This document shows positions 20,495-29,287 of a DNA stretch of 64,000 nt, piece by piece. Source of the DNA: Thiohalocapsa sp963698775. GTDB lineage: Bacteria > Pseudomonadota > Gammaproteobacteria > Chromatiales > Chromatiaceae. The stretch covers positions 99,017 to 163,016 of the forward strand of contig CAVOSE010000057.1 in NCBI GenBank assembly GCA_963698775.1, written 5' to 3'. The translations under genes and the position numbers were made by a program. The notes under the pieces are model-generated. The model was not told the DNA's origin, did no database searches, and was given only the letters and a program-made list of their open reading frames with translations. Position 1 is the stretch's first letter. Every line of letters starts with the position of its first letter.

Positions 20495-23073
20495 CAGACC
20501 AAGCCGATGTTTCGCTGCTGGACGCTCGCCTGAATCTCAATCGGCGCAGTTTTCTCAAATCCACCGCGGTCGGCGCCACCGCGCTCGGCGCCGGCGGTCT
20601 GCTGAAGACCGACGAGGCCAAAGCCTTCGCCTACGAGCCCTATCCGCGCGACGATCAATTGCAGACCGTGGTCACCAGCTGTGCCCACAACTGCGGCTCG
20701 CGGCACATGCTGGTGGCGCATAAGAAGGGCGATGTCATCGTGCGCATCTCCACCGACGACGGCCGCTACCAGCGCGACGGCTTCTTCGGCAAGGACACCG
20801 AGGAGGAGCCGCAGGTGCGCGGCTGTCTGCGCGGGCGCTCCTACCGGCAGCGGCTCTACTCGCCGGAACGCCTGCTCTACCCGATGGGCCGGGTCGGCAA
20901 ACGCGGCGAGGGTAAATTCAAACGGATAAGCTGGGACGAGGCGCTGAACTATGTCGCCGACAAGATGATCGATATCAAGCAAAAGTACGGCGCCACCGCG
21001 CTGCTGGACCAGAGCTATGCCGGCGCATCCTACGGCGTGCTGCACAAGTCCGATCAGATCGAGGGCCTACTCGGGCGCTTCCTCGGTATGTTCAGTTGCC
21101 GCACCAGTTCTTGGTCCGTGCCGTCATATCAGGGCACCACCGCCAGTTCGCGCTGGACCTTCGGCACCATCGAGGACGGCAACGAAGACGACGCCTTCGC
21201 CCACAGCAAGCTAATGATCATGTGGGGCTGGAACCCCGCCTACACCTTCCACGGCGGCAACACCTTCTATTACATGCGCCTGGCCAAACAGCGCGGCTGC
21301 AAGTTCGTGTTGGTGGACCCCCAGTACACCGACTCGGCGGCGGTCTACGATGCCTGGTGGATTCCCATCAAACCCAATACCGACGCGGCGATGATGGCGG
21401 GAATGGCCCACCACATCTTTACCAACAACCTGCAGGATCAGTCGTTTATCGATCGCTTCTGTCAGGGCATGGACGCAGGCACCATGCCGGTGTGGGCCTC
21501 GGGCAGCGCCAACGGTCAGGAGAACTTCCGCGACTACATCCTCGGCGCCTACGACGGCCAGCCAAAGTCGCCGGAATGGGCGGCGGAGATCTGCGGCGTG
21601 TCGGCGGAAGACATCCGCAAACTGGCGCACATGTATGCCGGCACCAAACCCGCTGCGCTGAAGGCGTCTTGGGCACCCGGGCGCAACGCCTACGGCGAGC
21701 AATACAATCGCATGGCGGCCGCATTGCAGGCCATGACCGGCAACATCGGCATGCTCGGCGGCTCGGCGGAGGGTGTCGGCAAGGCCTGGCACGCGGAGGC
21801 CGTAGCCTACCCCTACGACCAGTATTCCAACATCTGGTTTGCGGCCATCAAGTCGGACCGCTGGGCACACTGCGTGCTGAACTATCCCAATGTCGCGCGC
21901 GAAGAGATCGGTCTGTGGCAGCGGGACGATCAGCTCGACGGTGTCATCCCCAACATCAAAGGCATCTTCTGGCAGGGTTCGGACTGGTTCAACCAGCTCA
22001 CCAACATCAACAAAGAAATCCAGGCCATGGACAAGATGGAGCTGGTGGTGTGCATGGATTCCACCATCACGCCATCTGGTCTCTACGCCGACGTGCTGCT
22101 GCCGGTGGCGACCCATTTTGAGCGGCACGATGTCGCTCTGCCCTGGTACAAGGGGCACTACTACATCCATCGGCCCAAGGTCATCGAGCCGATGGGCGAG
22201 TCCAAGACCGATTTTCAGATCTTTACCGAGCTGGCCTACCGGCTCGGCTGGAAGACCGGCATGGGCGATCGCTTCGGCAAGAGCTACAACCCCAAGGCGG
22301 ATCGGAGCTATTTCCAGAACCCCGACGCCGTCGATGAGGCGTACCTGTATGAATGGTGGAACACCAAGGTCATGGCCCACCAGCACGTGGATATGTCTTG
22401 GGAGGAGTTCAAACAGCGCGGTGTCTACAAGTTCAAGCTGGACAAGCCGCATGTCGCGTTCCGCGACCAGATCGAGCACGGCAAGGCGTTCGAGACACCG
22501 TCCGGCAAGATCGAGATCCTGTCGTCGCAGCTGGCGCAGGTCACGGACTGGACTCGCACCATGTACGGCTATCACATCCCATCCATCCCCAAGTGGATCG
22601 AGCCCTGGGAGTCGTTGAACAGCCCGAAGACCGCCAAATTCCCGTTCCACATGATCTCGCCGCATCCGCGCTGGCGCACGCACTCGATCTTCAACAACTG
22701 CTCCTGGCTGCGGGAGACCTACGAGCAGGAAGTCACCATCAACGCCTCCGATGCCGCGAAGCTCGGCATCAAGACCGGCGACACGGTGGAGTTGTGGAAC
22801 GACCGCGGGCGCGTGGTGGTGCCGGCCTACGTCACCGAGCGCTGCATGCCCGGTGTGCTGGTGCTGCATGAAGGCGCCTGGCTGGACCTGGACGAGAACG
22901 GCGTCGACCGCTCCGGCAACGCGGACATGCTGACGCTGGACGAGCCGAGCCCGGCCGGGGCCTTCGCCTACAACACCGTGCTGTGCAACATCCGCCAGAG
23001 CGACCTGGAGCATCGACCGGGCTGGGACAGGCTGGCGAACTCCCGCGCCCACGTATTCCGGCGCGAACTGTAA
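20491..23073 (+). CDS. Tat-exported molybdopterin oxidoreductase, DmsA-like
   Basis: An 860-residue catalytic subunit of the DMSO reductase family. The Tat signal is NRRSFLKSTAVGATALGAG. The Fe-S region reads CAHNCGSRHMLVAH, then VRGCLRGRSYRQRLYSPERL; the LRGRS...YPMGRVGKRGEGKF...ISWDEAL block is typical of DmsA-like enzymes. The position of the third cluster Cys is a His here (C-x3-C-x3-H). The Mo-bis-MGD domains continue (MIMWGWNPAYTFHGGN, GLYADVLLPVATHFER) to a C-terminal dinucleotide-binding domain (FHMISPHPRWRTHS). A Ser-rich stretch, RTSSWSVPSYQG, lies where the Mo ligand is expected, but the ligand cannot be fixed by eye. Substrate unknown: sulfur, selenium, arsenic and N- or S-oxides are all possible in this family. 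Confidence 0.88.
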   Translation: MTDQADVSLLDARLNLNRRSFLKSTAVGATALGAGGLLKTDEAKAFAYEPYPRDDQLQTVVTSCAHNCGSRHMLVAHKKGDVIVRISTDDGRYQRDGFFGKDTEEEPQVRGCLRGRSYRQRLYSPERLLYPMGRVGKRGEGKFKRISWDEALNYVADKMIDIKQKYGATALLDQSYAGASYGVLHKSDQIEGLLGRFLGMFSCRTSSWSVPSYQGTTASSRWTFGTIEDGNEDDAFAHSKLMIMWGWNPAYTFHGGNTFYYMRLAKQRGCKFVLVDPQYTDSAAVYDAWWIPIKPNTDAAMMAGMAHHIFTNNLQDQSFIDRFCQGMDAGTMPVWASGSANGQENFRDYILGAYDGQPKSPEWAAEICGVSAEDIRKLAHMYAGTKPAALKASWAPGRNAYGEQYNRMAAALQAMTGNIGMLGGSAEGVGKAWHAEAVAYPYDQYSNIWFAAIKSDRWAHCVLNYPNVAREEIGLWQRDDQLDGVIPNIKGIFWQGSDWFNQLTNINKEIQAMDKMELVVCMDSTITPSGLYADVLLPVATHFERHDVALPWYKGHYYIHRPKVIEPMGESKTDFQIFTELAYRLGWKTGMGDRFGKSYNPKADRSYFQNPDAVDEAYLYEWWNTKVMAHQHVDMSWEEFKQRGVYKFKLDKPHVAFRDQIEHGKAFETPSGKIEILSSQLAQVTDWTRTMYGYHIPSIPKWIEPWESLNSPKTAKFPFHMISPHPRWRTHSIFNNCSWLRETYEQEVTINASDAAKLGIKTGDTVELWNDRGRVVVPAYVTERCMPGVLVLHEGAWLDLDENGVDRSGNADMLTLDEPSPAGAFAYNTVLCNIRQSDLEHRPGWDRLANSRAHVFRREL

Positions 23074-23214
23074 TGCGGTCGCGTTCGGCGACTGAGTTTG
23101 GCGGGGCATCCTGCCGCACGGCCCGCGACATGGGGCCTTACCCCATCCGGCCTGCCCCATACGGAAGGCGTCGAGCGATCGGCGCGTCCCCAACGCCGTC
23201 AGAGGATCAGACCC

Positions 23215-23883
23215 ATGGCTGAACAACAAGACCAGGCGACGATCAAGGAGGCCATCAAGCGCCGCAAGCGGGAGACCTATACCCCCGTCAAGCCGGACCT
23301 ACAGCTCGGCTTTGTGCACAACAATGTCGATTGCATTGGCTGTCGCGCCTGCGAGATTGCCTGCAAGGACAAGAACGGGCTGCCGGCGGGACCGCGTTTT
23401 CGGCGCGTGCTTTACATCGAGGGCGGCACCTATCCGGACGTCTACGCCTACAAGGTCAACCTGTCGTGCAATCACTGCGCCGAACCGGCCTGCTTGCCGG
23501 CCTGCCCGACCGGGGCGATCTGGAAACGCAAGGACAACGGCATCGTCGACATCGACTCGACGCTCTGCATCGGTTGTCGGCGCTGCGAGGCGACCTGCCC
23601 CTACGGTGCGCCGCAGTTCATCCCGGAGCAGAACATCGTCGCCAAATGCAACCTCTGCGTCGACGAGATCGAGGCGGGCCGCAAACCCTATTGCGTGATG
23701 GCCTGCATGATGCGGGTGCTGGACGTCGGCCCCATCAATCTGCTGGCGGAGAATCGCTATGAAACGAAGGCAATCGGGCCCAACGATGAGCCGGTGCGCG
23801 CGGTAAAGAACTTCGCCAATCCGGAGCTCACGGATCCGTCCATCGTCTTTGTCGCCCATAGCAAGGGGCGGGTCGACAAATGA
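23215..23883 (+). CDS. Four-cluster ferredoxin subunit (DmsB/PsrB/NrfC-like)
   Basis: A 222-residue iron-sulfur subunit with four Cys groups for four clusters: CIGCRACEIACKDKN, CNHCAEPACLPACPTGAI, CIGCRRCEATCPYGAP and CNLCVDE...CVMACMMR. It shuttles electrons between the molybdoenzyme and an outside partner. No signal peptide is present; such subunits are usually exported by hitchhiking on the Tat-bearing catalytic subunit. ATG 23215 has GAGGA 8 bases upstream. It follows the molybdoenzyme after 141 bases and overlaps the chaperone gene by 4 bases. Confidence 0.9.
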   Translation: MAEQQDQATIKEAIKRRKRETYTPVKPDLQLGFVHNNVDCIGCRACEIACKDKNGLPAGPRFRRVLYIEGGTYPDVYAYKVNLSCNHCAEPACLPACPTGAIWKRKDNGIVDIDSTLCIGCRRCEATCPYGAPQFIPEQNIVAKCNLCVDEIEAGRKPYCVMACMMRVLDVGPINLLAENRYETKAIGPNDEPVRAVKNFANPELTDPSIVFVAHSKGRVDK

Positions 23884-24710
23884 TTGCCGAACACCTCAGC
23901 ACCGAACAAGTGGCCGGCGTACTCCCACCCGTCGCCGAGCCGTCGAACCTGCTGCGCCTGCGCGCCGAGATCGCGGACGATCTGCTCAGTCTGGCCCTGC
24001 TGCACGACCGCGAACTGGATCGGGAACTGCTGCTGACCCTCTGGCAACACTGCTACGAGGACTGGCTGGGGCTACGTCTGACCGGGCAACGCGCCACCGA
24101 GGCGCTGGCCCTGCTGCGCCAAGGCCTCACCGATCTACCGACCGATCTGCATCAGGATACCCTGGACCGGCTCGCGGCCGACTATGCCGATATCTACCTC
24201 ACCTACGGCCTGCGCGCCTCGCCCTGTGAATCGGTCTGGCTCGACGACGACAACCTGACCTTGCAGGAGCCAACCTTCCGCGTCCGCGACTGGTATCGCC
24301 GTCACGGCATCGTGGTGGCGAACTGGCGCGAACGCAGCGACGATCATCTGGTGCATGAACTGCGTTTCCTGGCGCACCTGCTGAACGGCGAACCGGAGTC
24401 GACCGTTCTGGACAAGACGGAGCTGGGCAAGACGGATCTGGGCGAGGTCGCGGATTTCCTCGACCAGCATCTGTTGCGCTGGATCGACGCCTTTGCCGAA
24501 CGCGTCGCACAGCGCTGCGAGACCCGTTTCTACGCCGGCCTGGCGTTGCTGACGGCCGCCTATCTGACCGAATTGCGCGAACTGCTCGCCGACCCGCTTG
24601 GCTATGCCTACCCCGTCGCCGAGGAAACGGCACCCAGGCTCACCGCGTCGGACCTCAACATCCCCGAGGCCGAGGGGCCCTACGTGCCCGGCGTCGCGCC
24701 GAGTTGGTGA
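23880..24710 (+). CDS. TorD/DmsD-type molybdoenzyme chaperone
   Basis: A 276-residue all-helical protein of the TorD family: LRAEIADDLLSLALLHDREL, DLHQDTLDRLAADYADIYLTYG, CESVWLDDDNLTLQEPT, a central HELRFLAHLLN helix and a DQHLLRWIDAFAERVAQ region. These cytoplasmic chaperones bind the Tat signal of the molybdoenzyme and assist cofactor insertion. Its ATG overlaps the ferredoxin stop (ATGA), and it sits directly in the molybdoenzyme operon, so the DmsA-like protein is the likely client. The C-terminus is slightly longer than usual. Confidence 0.85.
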   Translation: MIAEHLSTEQVAGVLPPVAEPSNLLRLRAEIADDLLSLALLHDRELDRELLLTLWQHCYEDWLGLRLTGQRATEALALLRQGLTDLPTDLHQDTLDRLAADYADIYLTYGLRASPCESVWLDDDNLTLQEPTFRVRDWYRRHGIVVANWRERSDDHLVHELRFLAHLLNGEPESTVLDKTELGKTDLGEVADFLDQHLLRWIDAFAERVAQRCETRFYAGLALLTAAYLTELRELLADPLGYAYPVAEETAPRLTASDLNIPEAEGPYVPGVAPSW

Positions 24711-24715
24711 GCGGG

Positions 24716-25873
24716 ATGACGCAGGGCCTACGCCGGCGCGAGTCGGTCGACCTGCCGCCGCCGGATGTGGATGCCGCGCGCTGTGTGCACACGCAGATGG
24801 AGCAGGCGAGCTGTCGCGCCTGCGTCGATGCCTGCCCGACGCAAGCCTGGGTCATCAGCGACGACAGCCTCGGCATCAACGTCGAGCGCTGCGACGGCTG
24901 CGGGCTGTGCGCCGCGGCCTGTCCGGAAGGCGCTATTGCCGAGGGCTTTGCGCCGGTACGCTATCGGGTCGACGGTATCGGCGTTGCGTTCGCCGCCTGC
25001 CTGCCCGCCTTAACCGCTACCCGCGTGCCCGGCAGCGGCGAGGGCGTGATGCCCTGTTTGCATGTCCTCTCCCCGGCCGCGTTGTTGCGGCTCTACCAAA
25101 AGGGCGTGCGCCGACTGATGTTGCTGCGGGGGAACTGCGACAGCTGTCCGCGTGGCGGCGCGACCCGCGTGCAACGGCATTGGGAGCAGGTCTCCGCGCT
25201 ACTGTTGGACCGCGGACATGACGCCCTGCTGTATCGGGAACTGAGCCAGCGAGACTGGCAACAGAGTCTGTCCGAAGCACGGGCCCGGCATCAGACACCA
25301 ACGCTCGGTCGGCGCGGTTTTTTGCGCGGCTGGCTGAAGGAGACCGTCGATACCGTAGTGGATCTCGCCGAACGAGAGCAGCGGGTGGTGCCGGAGTTTG
25401 TGCCGCCGGGGCGGTTGTTGGGGGGACTTGACCGCAACAGCGAGCTCAACCCTGGCGACGATTACGACAACGACAACGACGATGGTAGAGCTGCAAAGGG
25501 CGGGTTTGGCCATCGTGGTCGGCGACTGGCGTTGCATGCGCCGATGATCGACTCGCGGCACTGCGCGGGTTGCGACGCCTGCGCACGAATCTGTCCCCAT
25601 GATGTCATCCAGATCGAACCGGATGCGTATCGCATGGACCCGGACGGTTGTACCGGATGTGGGATGTGCCTGGACTTATGCGCCGCCGGGGCGGTTTCAC
25701 TGCACACGCTGGAACCCTCCCCGCAGCGGCAGGTGCCGTTGCGCCAAGACCGCTGTCGCGCCTGCGGGGTCGCGTTTCATGTGCCGCGGCTGCAAACGAT
25801 GCCGGACGTCAAGACCTGCCCCATCTGCACCGCGACCAACCACCACAAACAACTGTTTCAGGTAATCGGCTGA
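24716..25873 (+). CDS. Double-ferredoxin protein with repeat-derived acidic linker
   Basis: A 385-residue protein with two 4Fe-4S regions. The first is at about 26-70 (CRACVDACPTQAW, CDGCGLCAAACPEGA), the second at about 282-330 (CAGCDACARICPHDV, CTGCGMCLDLCAAGA), plus a C-terminal Cys pair site (CRACG...CPIC). The middle contains Cys-rich LLRGNCDSCPRGG and an amphipathic segment. Resembles NapF/MauM-like accessory ferredoxins. Between the halves a short acidic linker GDDYDNDNDDG is encoded by a copy of a DNA repeat that also occurs between genes elsewhere in this window. It starts 5 bases after the chaperone; GTG 24707 is an alternative start. No signal peptide, so probably cytoplasmic. Confidence 0.8.
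   Translation: MTQGLRRRESVDLPPPDVDAARCVHTQMEQASCRACVDACPTQAWVISDDSLGINVERCDGCGLCAAACPEGAIAEGFAPVRYRVDGIGVAFAACLPALTATRVPGSGEGVMPCLHVLSPAALLRLYQKGVRRLMLLRGNCDSCPRGGATRVQRHWEQVSALLLDRGHDALLYRELSQRDWQQSLSEARARHQTPTLGRRGFLRGWLKETVDTVVDLAEREQRVVPEFVPPGRLLGGLDRNSELNPGDDYDNDNDDGRAAKGGFGHRGRRLALHAPMIDSRHCAGCDACARICPHDVIQIEPDAYRMDPDGCTGCGMCLDLCAAGAVSLHTLEPSPQRQVPLRQDRCRACGVAFHVPRLQTMPDVKTCPICTATNHHKQLFQVIG
25460..25485 (+). repeat. GATTACGACAACGACAACGA repeat inside a coding sequence
   Basis: Same core as the intergenic copies at 27796, 33803-33870, 43824 and 44065. Here it is in frame and codes for an Asp/Asn-rich linker. Confidence 0.75.
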
Positions 25874-25952
25874 TGGCCCCTGAGGTTGCGACCCCCGCGC
25901 GCATCGCTCCGGCCTGGTCGTCCGCCGATCAGGTGCAATGAGGAATAGTGCG

Positions 25953-26654
25953 ATGAACCTAATCCTGGCCGGCCTCGGCAAGATCTTGGTCCAACTCTCC
26001 GCTATCTTTGTCGCGGTCGGAACGGCCTATCTGCTGTTGTTCGCACCAAAAGCGAACGGGCCGGTCGCGCTGGCGCCGGATCAAGTCGCAGAGAATCTGG
26101 CGCCGATCGGCAGGGTGCAGATAGCCGAGCCTCCGGCGCCGATCTCGACGCCGATCCAAACTGCGGTTGCAACATCAGCCCCCACCGCGCCTCCGGCAAC
26201 AACGCCGGCACCCATCGCAACAGCGGTTGCAGCGGCGCCCGAGGAGCCTATCGGGATCAGCGAGCCCAGCCCCGTGATCTCGGAGGCGCCGGTCGTAGCC
26301 AAAGCCGAGGCGCCGATCCCGACAGCAGGGCCAGCGCCGAATCCAGTGCCGATCCCAGTGCCAGACCCAGCGTCGCTTCAGATTCCGCCCGCGGCGCCGG
26401 AGCCAACGCCCACGGCCTCACGACCCTCGTCAGCGGTGGACGGCCCAGCGGAGGCATCGATCCGGTTGGCTCCGGATGGCAACGGTATGCACGGCAGCTA
26501 CATGCTGACGCCGGAAGGCATCGTCCTCTACCCGGCTTCGATGATTGGACAGCAGACACAGCCGTTCACGACGGGTCGTATCAAAGGCTCTTTCTGGGCG
26601 ACACCCTCCGGCGTCGCTCATTTTCGCTTTCAACCTACCGCACCGGTCGATTGA
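25953..26654 (+). CDS. Membrane-anchored Pro/Ala-rich protein with two TPxG modules
   Basis: A 233-residue protein. The N-terminus (GLGKILVQLSAIFVAVGTAYLLLF) is a single membrane anchor followed by APDQVAENLAPIGRVQIAE, which resembles the anchor region of membrane cytochrome c5 proteins, but there is no heme site. Residues about 50-160 are a Pro/Ala-rich stalk. The end carries two modules: GSYMLTPEGIVLYPASMIG and GSFWATPSGVAHFRFQP. The start at 25953 has GAGGA 8 bases upstream; ATG 25938 is possible. The stop overlaps the region leading to the next module protein. Probably a tether holding modules in the periplasm (inference). Confidence 0.7.
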   Translation: MNLILAGLGKILVQLSAIFVAVGTAYLLLFAPKANGPVALAPDQVAENLAPIGRVQIAEPPAPISTPIQTAVATSAPTAPPATTPAPIATAVAAAPEEPIGISEPSPVISEAPVVAKAEAPIPTAGPAPNPVPIPVPDPASLQIPPAAPEPTPTASRPSSAVDGPAEASIRLAPDGNGMHGSYMLTPEGIVLYPASMIGQQTQPFTTGRIKGSFWATPSGVAHFRFQPTAPVD

Positions 26655-26674
26655 CCAACCACTTGGAGGGTGCC

Positions 26675-27142
26675 ATGCACTACCAAAACGCGAATAGCCG
26701 GTCGCCTCTGGTCCTGCGTCTGCTGGGATCTTGTCTCTGTGCCGTCGTCACCGCGGGCCATGCCGCGGAAAACGCGGCAGTCGGCCAGCAAGAGACGGGG
26801 CAACGCGCCCTACCGGTTGAACAAGCCATGGCAGCCATGGCGGGCATGGGCGGTATCTACCGCGTAGACCCAAGCGGCGATACCTACCTGTATCCGATCA
26901 TTAAGCTCAAGCAGGACCTGCAGGGGATGCATGGGATCTACTACGTGACGCCGCAAGGCATCACACTGCGGCCAACCGGCATGGAAGCACCGGATCTGGG
27001 CATGAGTTCGATGGGCGGCGTGACGGGATCGTTTCGCGTCACACCCACCGGCGATGCCTACTTTCAACCCAAGCCGCACAACCCAATCGGGATGAGCGGG
27101 GAGTCAGGACGCGAGCAGCATCGCGGCATCAGCGCCCCCTGA
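26675..27142 (+). CDS. Exported protein with three TPxG...YP modules
   Basis: A 155-residue protein with a signal peptide (LVLRLLGSCLCAVVTAGHAA). The mature part has three modules: GGIYRVDPSGDTYLYPI, HGIYYVTPQGITLRPTG and GSFRVTPTGDAYFQPKP, with Met-rich linkers (MAAMAGMGG, MSSMGG) echoing the Met/Gly protein at 18473. GGAGG stands 7 bases before ATG 26675. No Cys or known domain. It lies between the anchored module protein and the HiPIP, in the same orientation. Confidence 0.72.
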   Translation: MHYQNANSRSPLVLRLLGSCLCAVVTAGHAAENAAVGQQETGQRALPVEQAMAAMAGMGGIYRVDPSGDTYLYPIIKLKQDLQGMHGIYYVTPQGITLRPTGMEAPDLGMSSMGGVTGSFRVTPTGDAYFQPKPHNPIGMSGESGREQHRGISAP

Positions 27143-27248
27143 GCCGCGTCCCGGTCGTTCGCAAATCGCGCAACGATCGCGACACGATGACGGCGAATCG
27201 TTTCTTGGGGTGCAACAACAGCAAACCACCATTGAGGAGAGCAGAAAC

Positions 27249-27629
27249 ATGTCCGATCAACACATGAACAAAGGTCGACGAGGCGCGGTCAAGACGCTGT
27301 TGGGGGGGCTAGCCAGCGTACCGCTGATGGGCCTGGTGAGCAGGGCCGTGGCGCAAGTGCCACCGCCCCCGGAGGGCTGGGAGGCGTTTCCACAGGTCGA
27401 TGAGGCCACCGACCCCACCGCCATCGCGCTCAAGTATAAGCACGATGCTGCCCAGGCGGATCGCGCTGCCGCCGCCCGCCCGGGAGCACCGCCGGAGGAG
27501 CAGAACTGCATCAATTGTCAATTCGTCCAAGCTGATAGCGGCGACTGGCGTCCCTGCACACTATTCCCTGGAAAACTCGTCGCCGCCAACGGCTGGTGCA
27601 GTTCCTGGACGATCAAGGCCGGCGGCTAG
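27249..27629 (+). CDS. hip: High-potential iron-sulfur protein (HiPIP)
   Basis: A 126-residue periplasmic electron carrier. The Tat-type signal is KGRRGAVKTLLGGLASVPL...AVAQ; HiPIPs are exported folded. The mature protein has the four Cys ligands of the single high-potential 4Fe-4S cluster in CINCQFVQADSGDW, CTLFPGKLVA and WCSSW, plus the usual GAPPEEQNC approach. In purple sulfur bacteria HiPIP reduces the photosynthetic reaction centre or a terminal oxidase. Being last in the molybdoenzyme gene set suggests it accepts electrons from, or donates to, that system. GAGGAG precedes ATG 27249. Confidence 0.92.
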   Translation: MSDQHMNKGRRGAVKTLLGGLASVPLMGLVSRAVAQVPPPPEGWEAFPQVDEATDPTAIALKYKHDAAQADRAAAARPGAPPEEQNCINCQFVQADSGDWRPCTLFPGKLVAANGWCSSWTIKAGG

Positions 27630-27632
27630 ATA

Positions 27633-27961
27633 GCCGGGCGAGCGGACTCGCCCGCCGGCGCACCCACAAAGCGTAATCAAGGATCGATCTGCAGCTGTTG
27701 TTCAAGTGGGTGCGCGGCGCCAGACTGACCCACAGCATTAGCCTCGCCTGAGACCGACACATGGTGATCGCCGCTTTGGCAAGCTCGGAAGCGATCATCG
27801 TTGTCGTTGTCGTAATCGTGGTCGGATAGTCGCCTAGGACAACGACCGACGACGAAGGCCACCTTGACTCATCTGCAAGCATTTAGCGCCTTCGCGCCTT
27901 CGCGTGAGATTCGTGAAATATCCTGTCTAGGCCGCTTCGCTATTTTCACGACAAAGGCCAC
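27633..27961. other. Intergenic region with a copy of the GACAAC repeat element
   Basis: Between two genes that end towards each other. Holds the inverse-orientation GACAAC repeat at 27796-27818 and its conserved tail ATCTGCAAGCATTT at 27871-27884. No coding frame supported. Confidence 0.6.
27796..27884 (-). repeat. Dispersed GACAAC repeat element with ATCTGCAAGCATT tail
   Basis: CATCGTTGTCGTTGTCGTAATCG followed about 50 bases later by ATCTGCAAGCATTT. The same pair of parts recurs at 33803-33892 and, inverted, at 43798-43851. Confidence 0.7.
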
Positions 27962-29287
27962 TTACAAGTAGGCATCGAACATGCCGCGCAGATCGACGCG
28001 AGCGCGCAGACGTCGGCTGATCATAAAGATGCCGACGAACTTGCGATGCAGGAACATGGTTGCCGGGTCCGGCATGTGGCCGAAGGCGTCGTCGTAATAC
28101 ATGTCCCGGCCGCGGGTGAAGATGCGTTCGAACAGATCGGACGCGCCGAAGTCATAGGGTGCGCCCGGCTGCATGATCTCCGCCGAGAGCCGCAACAGCT
28201 CGACCAGGTCGGCGACGCGTTCCGGCGGATCATCGGCGCCGATGTAGCCGAGCGCCAGGGCGCCATCGCGCAACCCGGAGAAGTCGTCGGCAATGGCGGC
28301 ACGGCCAAGGTGCAGATAACAGTCAGCCAGTTCGGCGGAGATTGGACTGGTGGCACCGAAGTCGAGTAGCACGACACGCTTGCGTTCGGCGTCGTACAAA
28401 AAGTTGCCGAAGTTGGGATCGGTCTGCATCAAGCCGAATTCGAACAGTTCGCGCAACATTAGACGGCTCAGCAAAGCGGCGACGCGATCGCGCTCGGCGC
28501 GGCTGTATTCTGGCTGAGCCAGACGATCGATTGACATACCGTCGGCAAAGTCCATCGCCAGGATACGGCTGGTGGTCAGGTCGCGATGCACGCCGGGTAC
28601 GAAGAAGTCCGGGTCGTCGCCGATCAGGGCCCGATAAGACTCCAACGACGTCGCCTCAGCTTCGTAGTCCGCTTCTTGGTGCAACTGCCTGCGCGCCTCA
28701 TCCAGCATCGGCTGAATGTCCATACCCTTCGGCGCCATGCCCATGGTGCGGGCAAGAAAGCCAAGGTTGGCGATGTCGCTGTCGATGCTCTCGCGGATGC
28801 CGGGAAACTGCACCTTCAGCGCCAGCTTGCGACCGTCGCGGGTCTCGGCACGATGCACCTGGCCGATGGACGCCGCGGCAATGGGCTGAAACTCAAAGCG
28901 TCGGAACTGCTTGTTCCAGTCCCTGCCCCACTCTGCCTCAAGCAGCGCCGTCAGCTGGCTCATCGGCATCGGCTCGGCGCGGTCGCGCAACGTGGCCATG
29001 ATCTCCGCCGCCTCCGGCGTAAAGACGTCCGAGCCGTCCATGGACATCAGCTGTCCCATCTTCATCACCGCACCGCGCATGCGCGCCAGACGATCGGTCA
29101 GGCGCTTGGTCGCCGCCGGGTTCAGCTGAATACGGCTCGCCTCCCCAGGGCGCGTACGCGCCATCTGGATCATGCCGCGCACGCCGATGCCCGCGGCCAG
29201 ATCGGTGGTCGCGCGGCCGATATGCCAAAGGCGGCTGAGACGTTTGCTAGGAACGGGAAGCCCGGCTGTCGATGAGTTGGTCGCCAT
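27962..29287 (-). CDS. ABC1/UbiB-family atypical protein kinase
   Basis: A 441-residue member of the ABC1 (ADCK/UbiB) family. Characteristic motifs: KMGQLMSM (KxGQ), AAASIGQVHRAE (Ala-rich loop), LALKVQFPGI with the ATP Lys, QEADYEAEA, TDPNFGNFLYD and LLDFGA (metal-binding Asp). No C-terminal membrane helices are evident, so it is closer to soluble ABC1 proteins than to UbiB itself. These proteins are ATPases or kinases linked to quinone or lipid metabolism; the client is unknown. ATG 29287 was chosen at the start of the conserved region; the open frame extends 110 codons upstream without similarity. Confidence 0.85.
   Translation of the reverse strand: MATNSSTAGLPVPSKRLSRLWHIGRATTDLAAGIGVRGMIQMARTRPGEASRIQLNPAATKRLTDRLARMRGAVMKMGQLMSMDGSDVFTPEAAEIMATLRDRAEPMPMSQLTALLEAEWGRDWNKQFRRFEFQPIAAASIGQVHRAETRDGRKLALKVQFPGIRESIDSDIANLGFLARTMGMAPKGMDIQPMLDEARRQLHQEADYEAEATSLESYRALIGDDPDFFVPGVHRDLTTSRILAMDFADGMSIDRLAQPEYSRAERDRVAALLSRLMLRELFEFGLMQTDPNFGNFLYDAERKRVVLLDFGATSPISAELADCYLHLGRAAIADDFSGLRDGALALGYIGADDPPERVADLVELLRLSAEIMQPGAPYDFGASDLFERIFTRGRDMYYDDAFGHMPDPATMFLHRKFVGIFMISRRLRARVDLRGMFDAYL

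Noticed and set aside
21211..23229. Minus-strand open frame of 672 codons opposite the molybdoenzyme
   Set aside because: Mirrors the codon bias of the sense gene; no start signal or recognisable domain.
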